A stretch of DNA of 64,000 nucleotides. It comes from Clostridium sp. CAG:967 (GTDB lineage: Bacteria; Cyanobacteriota; Vampirovibrionia; Gastranaerophilales; Gastranaerophilaceae). Of the stretch, positions 15,591 through 24,407 are shown piece after piece; position 1 is the first letter of the stretch, and every line of letters begins with the position of its first letter. Where the stretch lies: contig HF991463.1 in assembly GCA_000433095.1 (NCBI GenBank), positions 1 to 64,000 of the forward strand. Direction: 5' to 3'. Under the pieces are notes generated by a model that saw only the letters and a list, made by a program, of their open reading frames with translations, was not told the DNA's origin and ran no database searches. The translations under genes and the position numbers were made by a program.

Positions 15591-16139
15591 TTGAAAAATC
15601 GGATTATAATAATTTTTTTAATCTTAGCAGCAATATTTTGTTCCGGTTCTTATGATTATGAGGTAAGAAGTTTATTTATTTCATACCAGCCGAATGTTGA
15701 CAGACTGGAAACTATGTTCAAAACTTATATTCCTCCACAAAAAGGAATTATGTTTACAAAAGTTCCACGTGGATTGATTATAAGTGTGGATGAAAAAATG
15801 TTTTTTAACGAAGGCGAAGCACGTATAAAAGAAAGCTCGCTTATAATACTTGATACAATATGTGTGGTTTTGAACAGGCTTTCTAACTACTGTATTATAG
15901 AAGACCATACGGAAGACAATGATTTAACCAACAGCTATTACAGGGAAAACTGGGAGCTTTCTATTGCAAGAGCTGGAAATATTGTTCAGTATATGTCTGC
16001 ATACTGTAAAATACCTGCAGACAAGCTTTTTGCTCTCGGCTACGGGGAATATATGCCTTTCAGGGATAATGTGGCACCTAAGAACGGTATGGACAGCAGA
16101 ATTGATTTTGTAATACTAGAATATGAAGCTATGCGATAA
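15591..16139 (+). CDS. MotB/OmpA-like peptidoglycan-binding protein
   Basis: 182 residues from TTG 15591, RBS GGAGG 5 nt upstream. One hydrophobic segment (RIIIIFLILAAIFCSG) then an OmpA/MotB C-terminal domain: GLIISVDEKMFFNEGEARIKESS, IIEDHTED, NWELSIARAGNIVQYM, and GYGEYMPFRDN. This resembles flagellar stator MotB, but the segment after the start has no clear proton-carrying Asp, so it may only anchor something to peptidoglycan. AACCGC (15552-15557) can pair with GCGGTT (15585-15590), which adjoins the start and overlaps the RBS. Convergent with the sigma-28 gene, with an 11-nt overlap. Confidence 0.8.
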   Translation: MKNRIIIIFLILAAIFCSGSYDYEVRSLFISYQPNVDRLETMFKTYIPPQKGIMFTKVPRGLIISVDEKMFFNEGEARIKESSLIILDTICVVLNRLSNYCIIEDHTEDNDLTNSYYRENWELSIARAGNIVQYMSAYCKIPADKLFALGYGEYMPFRDNVAPKNGMDSRIDFVILEYEAMR

Positions 16140-16956
16140 TGCTTTGGCGAAGTCGTGATGTTCTGTTTTCGCTTAAGATATTTTTCAATTTCATAATACC
16201 CTGAGCATGAAGCTGACAAACTCGTGATTCTGACATGCTTATTGTTTCACCGATTTCTTTAAGTGTCATGTTTTCCTGATAGTAAAGAACCATTATGATA
16301 CGTTCACGTTCTGGCAGTCTTTGCAAAGCTCTTTCAAGTTCATGCTTAACATTTTTTTCTTCTGCATGTTCTTGAGGAGTAAGTTTTCCTGTATCTTCTA
16401 TTGTGTCTATGATTTCAATACTGTCATCAGTACTGCCACGTTTTTCATAAATCGAGGTTATAGTCATATCTTCAGACATAATTTGAGATACTTTATCCGG
16501 ATCCATTTGAAGATAATTTGCAACTTCTGAAGTGGTCGGCATTCTGCCTAATTCTTGTTTCAGGTATTCCTGTGCAGCTTTAATATCTTTTATTTTCTTT
16601 CTTACGCTTCTCGGCAAGAAATCCTGTGCACGAATTCTGTCTAATATAGCTCCTCTAATTCTTATAAGAGCATAAGTTTCAAATCGTGTATTCTTTTGAG
16701 GCGAGTATCTTTCAATAGCGTTAATAAGTCCTTCAACACCGTATCCTGCAATATCTTCGATTGATATTGTAGCAGGAAGGGTTACTTTTACACGTCCGAC
16801 AACATATCTGATAAGATAAATGTACTGAACAATTAAAGTATCACGGACGGTTTTATTTGTTTTGTCCTTAAAATACTCATGCCAAAGTGTTTCAAGCTCA
16901 TCTTCCGCAAGTCTTTTTATGTTGTTATACGATGTAAAATCAAAACTTTGACTCAT
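16129..16956 (-). CDS. fliA: Flagellar-type sigma factor, sigma-28 (FliA/WhiG family)
   Basis: 275 residues from ATG 16956, with GGGAAG upstream; the frame extends four codons to a TTG that would overlap the RBS. Region 2 (LIRYVVGRV, DIAGYGVEGLINAIERYSP, NTRFETYALIRIRGAILD), region 3 (RSVRKKIKDIKAAQEYL), and region 4 HTH (MTLKEIGETISMSESRVCQLHAQGIMKLK) are all present, and sigma region 1.1 is absent, as in FliA. It should direct RNA polymerase to late flagellar and chemotaxis promoters. The rod gene cluster lies 2.8 kb further on. Confidence 0.92.
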   Translation of the reverse strand: MSQSFDFTSYNNIKRLAEDELETLWHEYFKDKTNKTVRDTLIVQYIYLIRYVVGRVKVTLPATISIEDIAGYGVEGLINAIERYSPQKNTRFETYALIRIRGAILDRIRAQDFLPRSVRKKIKDIKAAQEYLKQELGRMPTTSEVANYLQMDPDKVSQIMSEDMTITSIYEKRGSTDDSIEIIDTIEDTGKLTPQEHAEEKNVKHELERALQRLPERERIIMVLYYQENMTLKEIGETISMSESRVCQLHAQGIMKLKNILSENRTSRLRQSIIA

Positions 16957-17080
16957 TAAACTTCCCAAATATTGTTCAAATATCTTACATATCTATTCTA
17001 TACAATATAGGATTAGCTGCATCATTTAAAAAGAGGAATTGTTTTAATTTTACTAAAGTTTGTGGTGTACAGAGCATGCT

Positions 17081-18436
17081 TTAATTTTGCTGTTCAACTT
17101 CTTCGGGTGAAGGCTCTGCAATTGTTTTAATAATTTCAAGTTTAGTAATTCTTGCACCGTCGACTTCTTTAACAACAAATGTTATATTGTTTATACTTAC
17201 AGTATCATTGACTTCTGCAAGTCTGCCTAAAAGTTTGACTACAAGACCGCCTATTGTATCAATGTCTTCGTCATCAATTTCTTTTTCATCAATTTGGAAG
17301 AATTCCGCAAATTCGTCAACTCTCATCATAGAGTTTGCCAAATATGTGTTAGGGGCAACTTCTTTTATATCGCATTCTTCTTCTTCATCAAATTCATCCT
17401 GTACTTCACCGAAGATTTCTTCTAAGACATCTTCAAGTGTAATAAGACCTGATGTGCCGCCGAATTCATCAATAACAATAGCCATTTGTCCTTTGCGTTT
17501 TTTGAATTCCAAAACAAGGTTGTCCATAGTTATTGTTTCAGGCACCATTAAAACTTCACGCTGAATTTTTGCGATAGGACAAACTTCATCTTTTATTGAA
17601 AGTGAATATAAATCTTTAACATGAACAAGACCTGTTATGTGGTCGATGTCATCTTCATAAACAGGATATCTTGTATATTGATTTTCTGCTGCAAGTTTAT
17701 TTAATTCTTCCATAGGCATATCAATAGGAATACAAACCATGTCGGTTCTAGGTATCATAACCTGTTTTGCAGTCAAATCCGAAAATTTGAATACGTTATG
17801 AAGCATTTCTTTTTCTGTTTCGTTTAATACGCCGCCGTTATAGCTTGCATTAACAAGCATATCAAGTTCTTCTGTTGAATGAACAAGAGAACCTTTATGA
17901 GTATGTGGGATATTGAATGCTTTTAAAACCAAATTTCCAAAACCGTTAAGCATCCAGATAAAAGGGTTAAATATAAATGTAATTATTTGCATTGGTTTTG
18001 CAACAACAAGAGCTGTTTTTTCCGTAAATTCAAGCGCAATTGATTTAGGAATAAGTTCGCCTATAACTACATGGAAGAAAGTAATAAGAGCAAATGCTAT
18101 TGACACAGACACTGTATGAGTAGCAATTGTCTGACTTATGCCGGGTAAGTATGCAAAAACCGGTTCGATTAAATGTGCAAGTGTGCCTTCTCCAACCCAA
18201 CCTAAACCGATACTTGAAATAGTAACACCAAGCTGGACGGCTGCAATAAACTTATCTAAATCTTTTATTGCTTCAAGAGCAATTTTAGCATTATGGTTGC
18301 CTTCGTTAACAAGTTGTTCAATCCTTGTTTTTCTAACCTTTACCATTGCAAATTCTGATGCCACAAAAAATCCGTTTGAAAATAACAAGAATGCTATTAC
18401 AAACAAATTAAAAATCATGTTACCCGTCTCATCCAT
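17081..18436 (-). CDS. HlyC/CorC-type CNNM/CBS membrane protein
   Basis: 451 residues. N-terminal CNNM (DUF21) transmembrane domain (about 1-200; FNLFVIAFLLFSNGFFVASEFAMVKVRKTR), a CBS pair (about 215-340; VMIPRTDMVCIP, FGGTSGLITLEDVLEEIFGEVQDE), and a C-terminal CorC_HlyC domain (about 355-440). Proteins of this layout are inner-membrane transporters or regulators of Mg2+/Co2+ efflux; haemolysin is a historical name. RBS GAGG precedes the ATG. Monocistronic as far as seen. Confidence 0.92.
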   Translation of the reverse strand: MDETGNMIFNLFVIAFLLFSNGFFVASEFAMVKVRKTRIEQLVNEGNHNAKIALEAIKDLDKFIAAVQLGVTISSIGLGWVGEGTLAHLIEPVFAYLPGISQTIATHTVSVSIAFALITFFHVVIGELIPKSIALEFTEKTALVVAKPMQIITFIFNPFIWMLNGFGNLVLKAFNIPHTHKGSLVHSTEELDMLVNASYNGGVLNETEKEMLHNVFKFSDLTAKQVMIPRTDMVCIPIDMPMEELNKLAAENQYTRYPVYEDDIDHITGLVHVKDLYSLSIKDEVCPIAKIQREVLMVPETITMDNLVLEFKKRKGQMAIVIDEFGGTSGLITLEDVLEEIFGEVQDEFDEEEECDIKEVAPNTYLANSMMRVDEFAEFFQIDEKEIDDEDIDTIGGLVVKLLGRLAEVNDTVSINNITFVVKEVDGARITKLEIIKTIAEPSPEEVEQQN

Positions 18437-18500
18437 TATATTTAGTTTCCTCTAATACTTTTTAAAGCAATTATAATATTATTTATAAAAAAATGCAATC

Positions 18501-19313
18501 CTATTCCTTAGGCAGTTCTATTTCCTTGAGTTCTGTATAAATCATAGGAGAAAATCCCTTTGTAGTTGTTACAGTAATAATTTTGTAAACGGGAGGAGTA
18601 CTCAACAATGTAGGTGAAGAAATATGATAAACTCCGTTTCTCATTTTTTCGCCGTTAATGTGATAATGTCCTGCGATTACTGATACTATATTATCGTGAT
18701 TATCAATTATGTTTAAGTAATTTTCTTTCTGGTAAACCTCATGAGTTTTTGATTCTTTCGGCTCAACTACGGGAAAATGCTGTAAAATTACAACAGGGCT
18801 TTTTTTGTGTTTAGTCAATTGTTTGTCAAGCCAGTTGAGAGTGTCCTGCTTGTAATATCCTCCGGTGCCGGGGATTACTTCTTTTGCGCCGTCTACTACT
18901 ATAAATACAAAACCGTTTTTCTTGAATACATAATTAGGTTTTGTATATTTATAGAAAAAATTATTTTCTCTAATGATTTCCAAATATTGGGCTTTTGAAA
19001 GTCCGTTATTTTTATAAACGTCGTGATTACCAATAATAATATAATATGGAACATTGAGCCTGTTAATTATTTTAACAAAATCAGGAAGATAATATGTTTT
19101 AGGAGAATCAATATTATCACCGGAAAAGACTACAAAAGCAATATCTTTTTCTTTGTTAATACTTTCTACAGCTTCTTCCAAAACCTGTGTCCTGTATTCG
19201 TTACCTGCAATGAAGTGAGCATCGGCAACCTGAGCAAATTTTATAACTTCAGACCATACAGCACTTTGCAGTAAGAACAATGATAATAAAGTTAAAATTA
19301 TATTTTTTTTCAT
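18501..19313 (-). CDS. Exported calcineurin-like metallophosphoesterase
   Basis: 270 residues with a signal peptide (MKKNIILTLLSLFLLQSAVW, cleavage near WSE). The metallophosphoesterase motifs appear in order: DAHF (D-x-H), VVFSGDNID (GDxxD), IIGNHDVY (GNHD), VILQHFPV, and VIAGHYHING (GHxH). It should hydrolyse a phosphomonoester or phosphodiester in the periplasm; substrate unknown. Divergent from the S4 gene at 19374. Confidence 0.9.
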   Translation of the reverse strand: MKKNIILTLLSLFLLQSAVWSEVIKFAQVADAHFIAGNEYRTQVLEEAVESINKEKDIAFVVFSGDNIDSPKTYYLPDFVKIINRLNVPYYIIIGNHDVYKNNGLSKAQYLEIIRENNFFYKYTKPNYVFKKNGFVFIVVDGAKEVIPGTGGYYKQDTLNWLDKQLTKHKKSPVVILQHFPVVEPKESKTHEVYQKENYLNIIDNHDNIVSVIAGHYHINGEKMRNGVYHISSPTLLSTPPVYKIITVTTTKGFSPMIYTELKEIELPKE

Positions 19314-19373
19314 TTAATTTAAGCCCTCTGGACAAATTATAACATAAATTATAATATATAGAAAGGAGAAAAT

Positions 19374-19619
19374 ATGAGATTAGACAAATTTTTAAAGGTT
19401 TCACGGTTAATAAAAAGAAGAACTGTTGCAAATGAGGTTTCTGATACGGGAAGGGTTTTTGTTAACGGCAATCCTGCAAAACCTGCTAAACAGGTTAAAG
19501 AAGGAGATGTAATACGAATTGAATACGCAAACAGAGCAGTAACAGCAAAGATTTTGAAAGTGCCTGCTAATAATGTAAGTGTTCAGGAAGCTCCAACCCT
19601 ATACGAAATTATTGAGTAG
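19374..19619 (+). CDS. S4-domain RNA-binding protein (RqcP/Hsp15-like)
   Basis: 81 residues, nearly all one S4 domain: MRLDKFLKVSRLIKRRTVAN, then GRVFVNGNPAKPAKQVKEGD. The length and motif fit RqcP (YabO), which works on obstructed 50S subunits in ribosome quality control, or the related Hsp15. RBS AAAGGAG precedes the ATG. No RqcH gene is seen in the window, so the exact role is open. Confidence 0.88.
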   Translation: MRLDKFLKVSRLIKRRTVANEVSDTGRVFVNGNPAKPAKQVKEGDVIRIEYANRAVTAKILKVPANNVSVQEAPTLYEIIE

Positions 19620-19723
19620 TTCTAAATTATTTGTTGACTTTAAAAAAAATATCATTAAGAAATATGACACCTACTGCAAACGGATGATTTATTTAATATT
19701 TATTGAATTAACCATGTAAATAT

Positions 19724-19730
19724 CCGAATG
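19724..19730 (+). promoter_or_regulatory. Possible sigma-28 -10-like box before the rod genes
   Basis: CCGAATG upstream of the first rod gene; the same heptamer lies at 32018, preceded there by TAAA at a sigma-28-like distance. Here no good -35 is seen. Weak. Confidence 0.25.
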
Positions 19731-19751
19731 TATTAGAAAAAAGAGGTAGTC

Positions 19752-20450
19752 ATGATAATTAACGGTGGAATAAGGTATTGCGAAAAAGGCTTAACAACAT
19801 CCCTGAGGGCGATGCATGTTCAAAGTGAACTTATCGGAATGCATAACGAAAACGTTACAGGCTTTGATAAAATCGGATATCAAAGAGAAGAACCCGTTGT
19901 ATCTTCATTTACAGAATGGATTGGAGTTCACGGGCTTTCAAAAACCGTTGATGATAAAGTCGGTCGTATTGCTATGTCAGACAATCCTTTGGATATTGCG
20001 CTTGCAAATAAAGGATACTTTCAAACCCAGACCGCTGACGGTATAAGACTTACACGTGACGGAAGATTTAAAATTGATAAAGAAGGAAATCTGCTGACTT
20101 TGGAAGATGAACAGGTGCTTTCAAATGCAGGAACTCCTATTCAGCTGCCTGTTGTGCCTGAAAAACTTACAGATATTAAAATAAATTCCAAAGGGCTTGT
20201 AAGCGTATTTAACAAAAATACCAATAAGCTGGAAAATGTTGCTTTTCTCGGTGTGGTTTCGGCTGACGGTGCTATTGTAATGGATCCGCAGGTTAAGCAG
20301 GGGTATAACGAATATTCAAACGTATCGCTTCAAAATGAATTCATAGGTATGATGCCTATTATAAGAAATTTTGAAGCTAACAGACAAATTTTTATGATAC
20401 AAAACCAAAATCTTCAAAAAGTAATTTCTCAACTGGGTTCAACATCATAA
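19752..20450 (+). CDS. Flagellar hook-basal body protein (FlgF/FlgG family)
   Basis: 232 residues. Family features: N-terminal coiled region with ENVTGFDKIGYQREEP (the Ana-N-x-x-T-x-G-[FY]-K/R signature), a central FlgG-like D1 part (NPLDIALANKGYFQTQTADGIRLTRDGRFKIDKEGNLLT), and the C-terminal rod-type helix (NEFIGMMPIIRNFEANRQIFMIQNQNL). Part of the axial rod or hook base in the periplasm. First gene of the order F/G-like, G-like, flgB, flgC. RBS AGAGGTAG. Confidence 0.9.
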   Translation: MIINGGIRYCEKGLTTSLRAMHVQSELIGMHNENVTGFDKIGYQREEPVVSSFTEWIGVHGLSKTVDDKVGRIAMSDNPLDIALANKGYFQTQTADGIRLTRDGRFKIDKEGNLLTLEDEQVLSNAGTPIQLPVVPEKLTDIKINSKGLVSVFNKNTNKLENVAFLGVVSADGAIVMDPQVKQGYNEYSNVSLQNEFIGMMPIIRNFEANRQIFMIQNQNLQKVISQLGSTS

Positions 20451-20477
20451 TAAATTAATAATTAAAGGCAGGTAAAT

Positions 20478-21191
20478 ATGTACAGTATGCAGGGAATAGT
20501 CAGAAAAAGTATTTGTAACGCAACCAATCAGTTTGAAAAACTGGGTTACGTTGGAAACAATCTTGCAAATATGAACACAAGAGGTTATAAATCCGTAAGT
20601 TTTGAACAAATGCTCAAAGAAGACGGGTATATTACTGGTGCTGTCAGATCTGATTATAAACAGGGTTCAATACAGATTACAAGCAACCCTTATGATGTTG
20701 CAATCAGCGGTGTGGGATTTATCCCTGTTGTTTCTCCGGAAGGGGAAGTTGCATATACACGTGACGGCTCATTCAAGCAGGGAAAAGACGGGTATCTTGT
20801 AACTGCTGATGACTGGATTGTTGGTGAAGGTATTAAAATTCCTACAAACTGCTATAAATTTGAGATTAAACCTAACGGCGAGGTATTTTCTTATGATGCT
20901 GCCGATGCAACTCCTAAAAAATTAGGCACAATACCGCTTGTACGTTTTGCATCTCAGGAAAATCTTGAACAGGCAGGTATGAATAAACTTGTACCAACAG
21001 AGGATTCTGGCGAACCTGAACTTGTGAAAGATCATGAATGTTTTTGCCAGAACAATCTTGAAAATTCTAATACAAATATATACAGCTCTACAACAGATAT
21101 GCTCAGACTTAACGCATCTATGCTTGCAAGTATGCGTATGATGAAGGTTGTAGATGATATGTACAACAAAGCAATTAATATAAGAGAATAG
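20478..21191 (+). CDS. Flagellar rod protein (FlgG/FlgF family, second copy)
   Basis: 237 residues. N-terminus GYVGNNLANMNTRGYKSVSFEQML holds the NLAN-x-x-T-x-GYK signature; NPYDVAISGVGFIPVVSPEG then YTRDGSFKQGKDGYLVT are the central part; the C-terminus LRLNASMLASMRMMKVVDDMYNKAI ends the rod helix. With the preceding gene it likely supplies FlgF and FlgG, but I cannot assign which is which. 27 nt after the preceding gene and 12 nt before flgB. Confidence 0.9.
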   Translation: MYSMQGIVRKSICNATNQFEKLGYVGNNLANMNTRGYKSVSFEQMLKEDGYITGAVRSDYKQGSIQITSNPYDVAISGVGFIPVVSPEGEVAYTRDGSFKQGKDGYLVTADDWIVGEGIKIPTNCYKFEIKPNGEVFSYDAADATPKKLGTIPLVRFASQENLEQAGMNKLVPTEDSGEPELVKDHECFCQNNLENSNTNIYSSTTDMLRLNASMLASMRMMKVVDDMYNKAINIRE

Positions 21192-21203
21192 GGAGCTTAG
21201 CAA

Positions 21204-21551
21204 ATGTTCACATCACTGGATAATATGGGTAAAGTTACATTAATGATGGACCTGATAACGCAAAAACAAAGAGCATTAGGTTCTAACCTTGCAAATATTG
21301 ATACTCCGGGGTATGTACGACGTGATGTAAATTTTGGTGATTACCTTAATTCCATGAACAGTCCTTTGGAAACCAAACTTTCAGAAGTGCTGGGTCCTTC
21401 AGGGGTTATTGATGAAAAAAGAGGTGAAGAAATTGATCCTGCACACGAGTTAATGGAAATCCAGCAAAACTCACTTCTTTATACGATGGCAACAAGAAGA
21501 ATGTCTAATATAATTACGGAAATGAAAACAGTTATAAATGTTGGTAAGTGA
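21204..21551 (+). CDS. flgB: Flagellar basal-body rod protein FlgB
   Basis: 115 residues, the usual size for proximal rod protein FlgB. NLANIDTPGYVRRDVNFGDYL is the family signature; the C-terminus (HELMEIQQNSLLYTMATRRMSNIITEMKTVI) matches FlgB. Followed by an unusual 85-nt gap before flgC that holds a repeat insertion. Confidence 0.92.
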   Translation: MFTSLDNMGKVTLMMDLITQKQRALGSNLANIDTPGYVRRDVNFGDYLNSMNSPLETKLSEVLGPSGVIDEKRGEEIDPAHELMEIQQNSLLYTMATRRMSNIITEMKTVINVGK

Positions 21552-21553
21552 TA

Positions 21554-21637
21554 AGAAAGGGTAAAAAAAACAGGAGCGTAAGCGACTGACCAATATATAG
21601 CAAATTTTGACAATAACCGTCAGAAAGGGTAAAAAAA
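21554..21637 (+). repeat. Repeat insertion between flgB and flgC with duplicated RBS segment
   Basis: AGAAAGGGTAAAAAAA occurs at 21554 and again at 21622. Between them lie 51-52 bp starting CAGGAGCGTAAGCGACTGACC, a variant of the GGAGCGTAGCCGCTGGACC repeat at 10247. The layout looks like an insertion with target duplication. Confidence 0.65.
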
Positions 21638-22080
21638 TGAGTATAATGGAATCAATGAATATAGGTTCAAATGCCTTAAAAGCACATGGCTTAAGGCTGG
21701 ATATCCACGCAAAAAACATTGCTAACGTTGATACTCCTAACTATGTCAGACGTATCCCCGTTTTAAATGCTACGGAAGATATTTCTTTTCACGGTCTTAT
21801 GAACACTATGAAACAAGATGTTTTCGGGGTTGGAACTTTACCTTATCTTCAAGGCGGTGTTGTATTTAACGGCTGTGTGGAAGATCCTACTATGGGTGAC
21901 AGAATTTACAGACCGGGACACCCTGATGCCGATGAAAACGGTTATATAAGATCTTCAAATGTTAACGCTATGGTTGATATGGCGGATGCCATTCTTGCTC
22001 AAAGAGCTTATGAAGCTAACCTTGCTTTGATTAATATTACAAAATCAATGGCGCAAAAAGCAACTGAAATCGGAAGATAA
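21637..22080 (+). CDS. flgC: Flagellar basal-body rod protein FlgC
   Basis: 147 residues from ATG 21637, RBS AGAAAGGG; the frame extends to 21607 but that part is the repeat insertion. HAKNIANVDTPNYVRRIPVLNA is the rod signature; SSNVNAMVDMADAILAQRAYEANLALINITKSM is the FlgC C-terminus. Proximal rod, forms a heteropolymer with FlgB. Confidence 0.93.
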   Translation: MSIMESMNIGSNALKAHGLRLDIHAKNIANVDTPNYVRRIPVLNATEDISFHGLMNTMKQDVFGVGTLPYLQGGVVFNGCVEDPTMGDRIYRPGHPDADENGYIRSSNVNAMVDMADAILAQRAYEANLALINITKSMAQKATEIGR

Positions 22081-22130
22081 TATTTCTGAAAAGTTTTGAT
22101 TTTATGTTATTATAGCTTTGGAGGTTTGTA

Positions 22131-23123
22131 GTGCCAAAGATTTCTATAATAATACCAGTTTATAATGTCGAGAAGTATTTGCCTATGTGTCTTGACAGTG
22201 TTTGTTATCAGTCCTTCAAAGATATTGAAATAATTTGTGTTAACGACGGTTCGAGTGATAATTCTCTTGCGGTTTTGCATGCATATAAAAGACGTGACAA
22301 ACGAATTATTATTATTGATAAAGAAAATGAAGGCTCCGGCGTTGCAAGAAATACTGGACTAAAAATAGCTCGTGGTGAATATGTTTATTTTGTCGACAGC
22401 GATGATTGGCTTGAACAGGATGTTTTGTTAAAAGCCTATAAAAAAGCACATGATGAAAATGCTGATATTGTAATTTTTGGCGGATATTCCTGTTATGTCA
22501 AAGATAATGGTAAGTTTGACAGAAAATCAGGCGGTTACAGTGCGGATAAGCTGCCTAAAAAGTATTTGGATAAAGTGTTTTCTGCTGATGATATAAAAAA
22601 AGACGTTTTTAAATTCCCTTCAACAGCATGGACAAAATTATATAAACGCAGCTTTTTAAACGAAAACAATATATTATTTCAGGAGATAAAAGTCGGTCAG
22701 GACCAGCTTCCTTTCTTCCATTCTATGATTACTGCCAAAAGGATTGTTTTATTGCCCGAAAATTTATATTGTTACCGCAAAAACAGAACAGGGGCTGTTA
22801 CTGCTGTTAAAAAGAAAAAGAATTTTTCACCGATTTATGTATTTTATGCTATAGAGGAATTGCTTAAAAATACCGGAAAGTTAGAAGATTATAAAAACAT
22901 ATTTATAAACAGATATTTTTCAAAAGCAACTTCATGGCTTGGAAAATTCCAAGATGATTTGAAAAGAGAGTATTTTGAGGAATATTCAAAACTTCTTGAA
23001 CATGTACAGCAAGAGTATCCTTTTGGCTGGTGGGTAAAATTTAACCCTAAAATGTCAGATGGATACTGGAAGTTAAAGTTTAAACAAAATGTTGCAAATA
23101 AATTAAATTTTATGATAAAATAA
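22131..23123 (+). CDS. Family 2 glycosyltransferase
   Basis: 330 residues from GTG 22131, RBS GGAGG. GT-A fold: ISIIIPVYNVEKYLPMCLDS, IICVNDGSSDNS, GSGVARNTGLKIARGEYVYFVDSDDW (DxD metal/nucleotide-sugar site). The C-terminal half is helical. Near the flagellar rod cluster; could glycosylate flagellin or a surface glycan, but the acceptor is unknown. A GT2 group with nearly the same N-terminus (PKISIIIPVYNVEKYL) is found at 56524. Confidence 0.93.
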   Translation: MPKISIIIPVYNVEKYLPMCLDSVCYQSFKDIEIICVNDGSSDNSLAVLHAYKRRDKRIIIIDKENEGSGVARNTGLKIARGEYVYFVDSDDWLEQDVLLKAYKKAHDENADIVIFGGYSCYVKDNGKFDRKSGGYSADKLPKKYLDKVFSADDIKKDVFKFPSTAWTKLYKRSFLNENNILFQEIKVGQDQLPFFHSMITAKRIVLLPENLYCYRKNRTGAVTAVKKKKNFSPIYVFYAIEELLKNTGKLEDYKNIFINRYFSKATSWLGKFQDDLKREYFEEYSKLLEHVQQEYPFGWWVKFNPKMSDGYWKLKFKQNVANKLNFMIK

Positions 23124-23162
23124 ATATGAAAATATATTTAAGTTGATTTGGCACTGTGCCGA

Positions 23163-23187
23163 GAAAAACGATTGATAATCGTTTTTT
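23163..23187 (+). terminator. Terminator of the 22131 gene
   Basis: AAAACGATT-GAT-AATCGTTTT then T run. A second small palindrome GGCAC-T-GTGCC lies at 23149-23159. Confidence 0.85.
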
Positions 23188-23261
23188 GAGAGGGTGCGAC
23201 AACGGAGCACATCCGCCATAACAGTATGGTAAATGTGTTGAAAATTAAATAAAGATTAAAT

Positions 23262-23342
23262 GTCGATGTGGCGGAATGGTAGACGTGCACGTTTGAGGGG
23301 CGTGTGGAGTAATCCGTGGGGGTTCAAGTCCCCCCATCGACA
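23262..23342 (+). tRNA. tRNA-Leu (anticodon GAG)
   Basis: Acceptor GTCGATG pairs with CATCGAC, discriminator A. Anticodon stem CACGT/GCGTG, loop TTGAGGG with anticodon GAG. T-loop TTCAAGT inside a GGGGG/CCCCC stem. A short variable arm (GGAGTAATCC) fits class II Leu. CCA is not encoded. Confidence 0.93.
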
Positions 23343-23371
23343 TTTTTTTCATGTTTAGCTTACTATACAAT

Positions 23372-23890
23372 CTAAATCAAAAATTCTTTCGGATACTCAA
23401 CTTCTGCATTAACAAATAATGTTTTACTTTGAAGATTTATAGCCATAAAATATTCCTTCGGTACATCAAAAGGACATATAATATTAAACTCAATTGAAGG
23501 TTTATATCCGAAACGTGAATAATATTTCGGATTGCCCAATAAAATTGAATACTCAAAACCCATTGCCATTGCTATTTGATGCCCTGTTTTAATTAATAAA
23601 CTGCCAATACCCTGGTTTTGGAACTCCGATGCAACTGCCAAAGGTGCCAATGCAAGTTGTGTCGTTTCAGCTACCTTAAGCTTAGTAAACAATATGTGAC
23701 CAACAATTTCCTTATCTGATACCGCAACTAAAGAAAGTTCAGGAATGAATGCTTCACTTTTTCTTAATCTTTCAACAAGATTATGTTCATCGCCATCAGA
23801 ATGCTCAGCATTTTTGAAAGTTTTTTTTATCAAGTTATAAACATCTGATCTGTCTTTTTCTGTTTCTTGCCGAATTATTACATCTTTCAT
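23372..23890 (-). CDS. GNAT N-acetyltransferase (YhbS-like)
   Basis: 172 residues. GNAT fold with the acetyl-CoA pyrophosphate loop ALAPLAVASEFQNQGIGSLLIKTG (Q/RxxGxG/A) and, after it, EYSILLGNPKYYSRFGYKPS, typical of the YhbS group. Start ATG 23890 with RBS AAAGGA. Substrate unknown. Stands alone on the minus strand. Confidence 0.9.
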   Translation of the reverse strand: MKDVIIRQETEKDRSDVYNLIKKTFKNAEHSDGDEHNLVERLRKSEAFIPELSLVAVSDKEIVGHILFTKLKVAETTQLALAPLAVASEFQNQGIGSLLIKTGHQIAMAMGFEYSILLGNPKYYSRFGYKPSIEFNIICPFDVPKEYFMAINLQSKTLFVNAEVEYPKEFLI

Positions 23891-24024
23891 AAAATAATCC
23901 TTTCCACTTAATAATATTACTATAAAGAAGAAATATTAAAGCTATAAGCATAAGTTGTCGTTACAGGTATTTTATGATACATTCTTTTTAGCAAAAGGTT
24001 ACAGAGCAGCAACTGATATGTATT

Positions 24025-24372
24025 ATGAATAAAAATGAATTAATAAAACGTTGTTTAAGATTTGAAGATGCTGTAGAAACTTATCCGTTTAAGGATAAGA
24101 CTTATGATGAATATGCAGTCTTAAGGCATAAAAGTAACGGAAAATGGTTCGGACTGGTATTTTATCTTGAAGACAAATTATGCATAAATTTAAAATGCAA
24201 TCCTGTTGAATCTGCAATTCTTAGAGATGAATATGAATTTATTACACCTGCGTGGCACATGAACAAAGCACACTGGATAAAAGTTGATGCTGACAAATGT
24301 CCTTTAGATTTGCTTGATGCTCTGATTGAAGCAAGTTTTAATTTGACAGCCCACAAAAGAAAGATAAAATAA
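24025..24372 (+). CDS. MmcQ/YjbR family protein
   Basis: 115 residues. Typical of the DUF419 YjbR fold: ETYPFKDKTYDEYAVLRHKSNGKWFGLVFYL, then NLKCNPVESAILR, and ITPAWHMNKAHWIKVD. Suggested DNA-binding double-wing fold; cellular role unclear. Ends 35 nt before uvrA on the same strand, so the two may be cotranscribed. Confidence 0.88.
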   Translation: MNKNELIKRCLRFEDAVETYPFKDKTYDEYAVLRHKSNGKWFGLVFYLEDKLCINLKCNPVESAILRDEYEFITPAWHMNKAHWIKVDADKCPLDLLDALIEASFNLTAHKRKIK

Positions 24373-24407
24373 TTTGAATTTACGTTTTTACATGTAATAA
24401 TTATGGT

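Noticed and set aside
15681..15908. Minus-strand ORF opposite the MotB/OmpA-like gene
   Set aside because: Shadow frame; no RBS.
17187..17564. Plus-strand Ser-rich ORF within the CorC gene
   Set aside because: Antisense shadow of an acidic coding region with no RBS.
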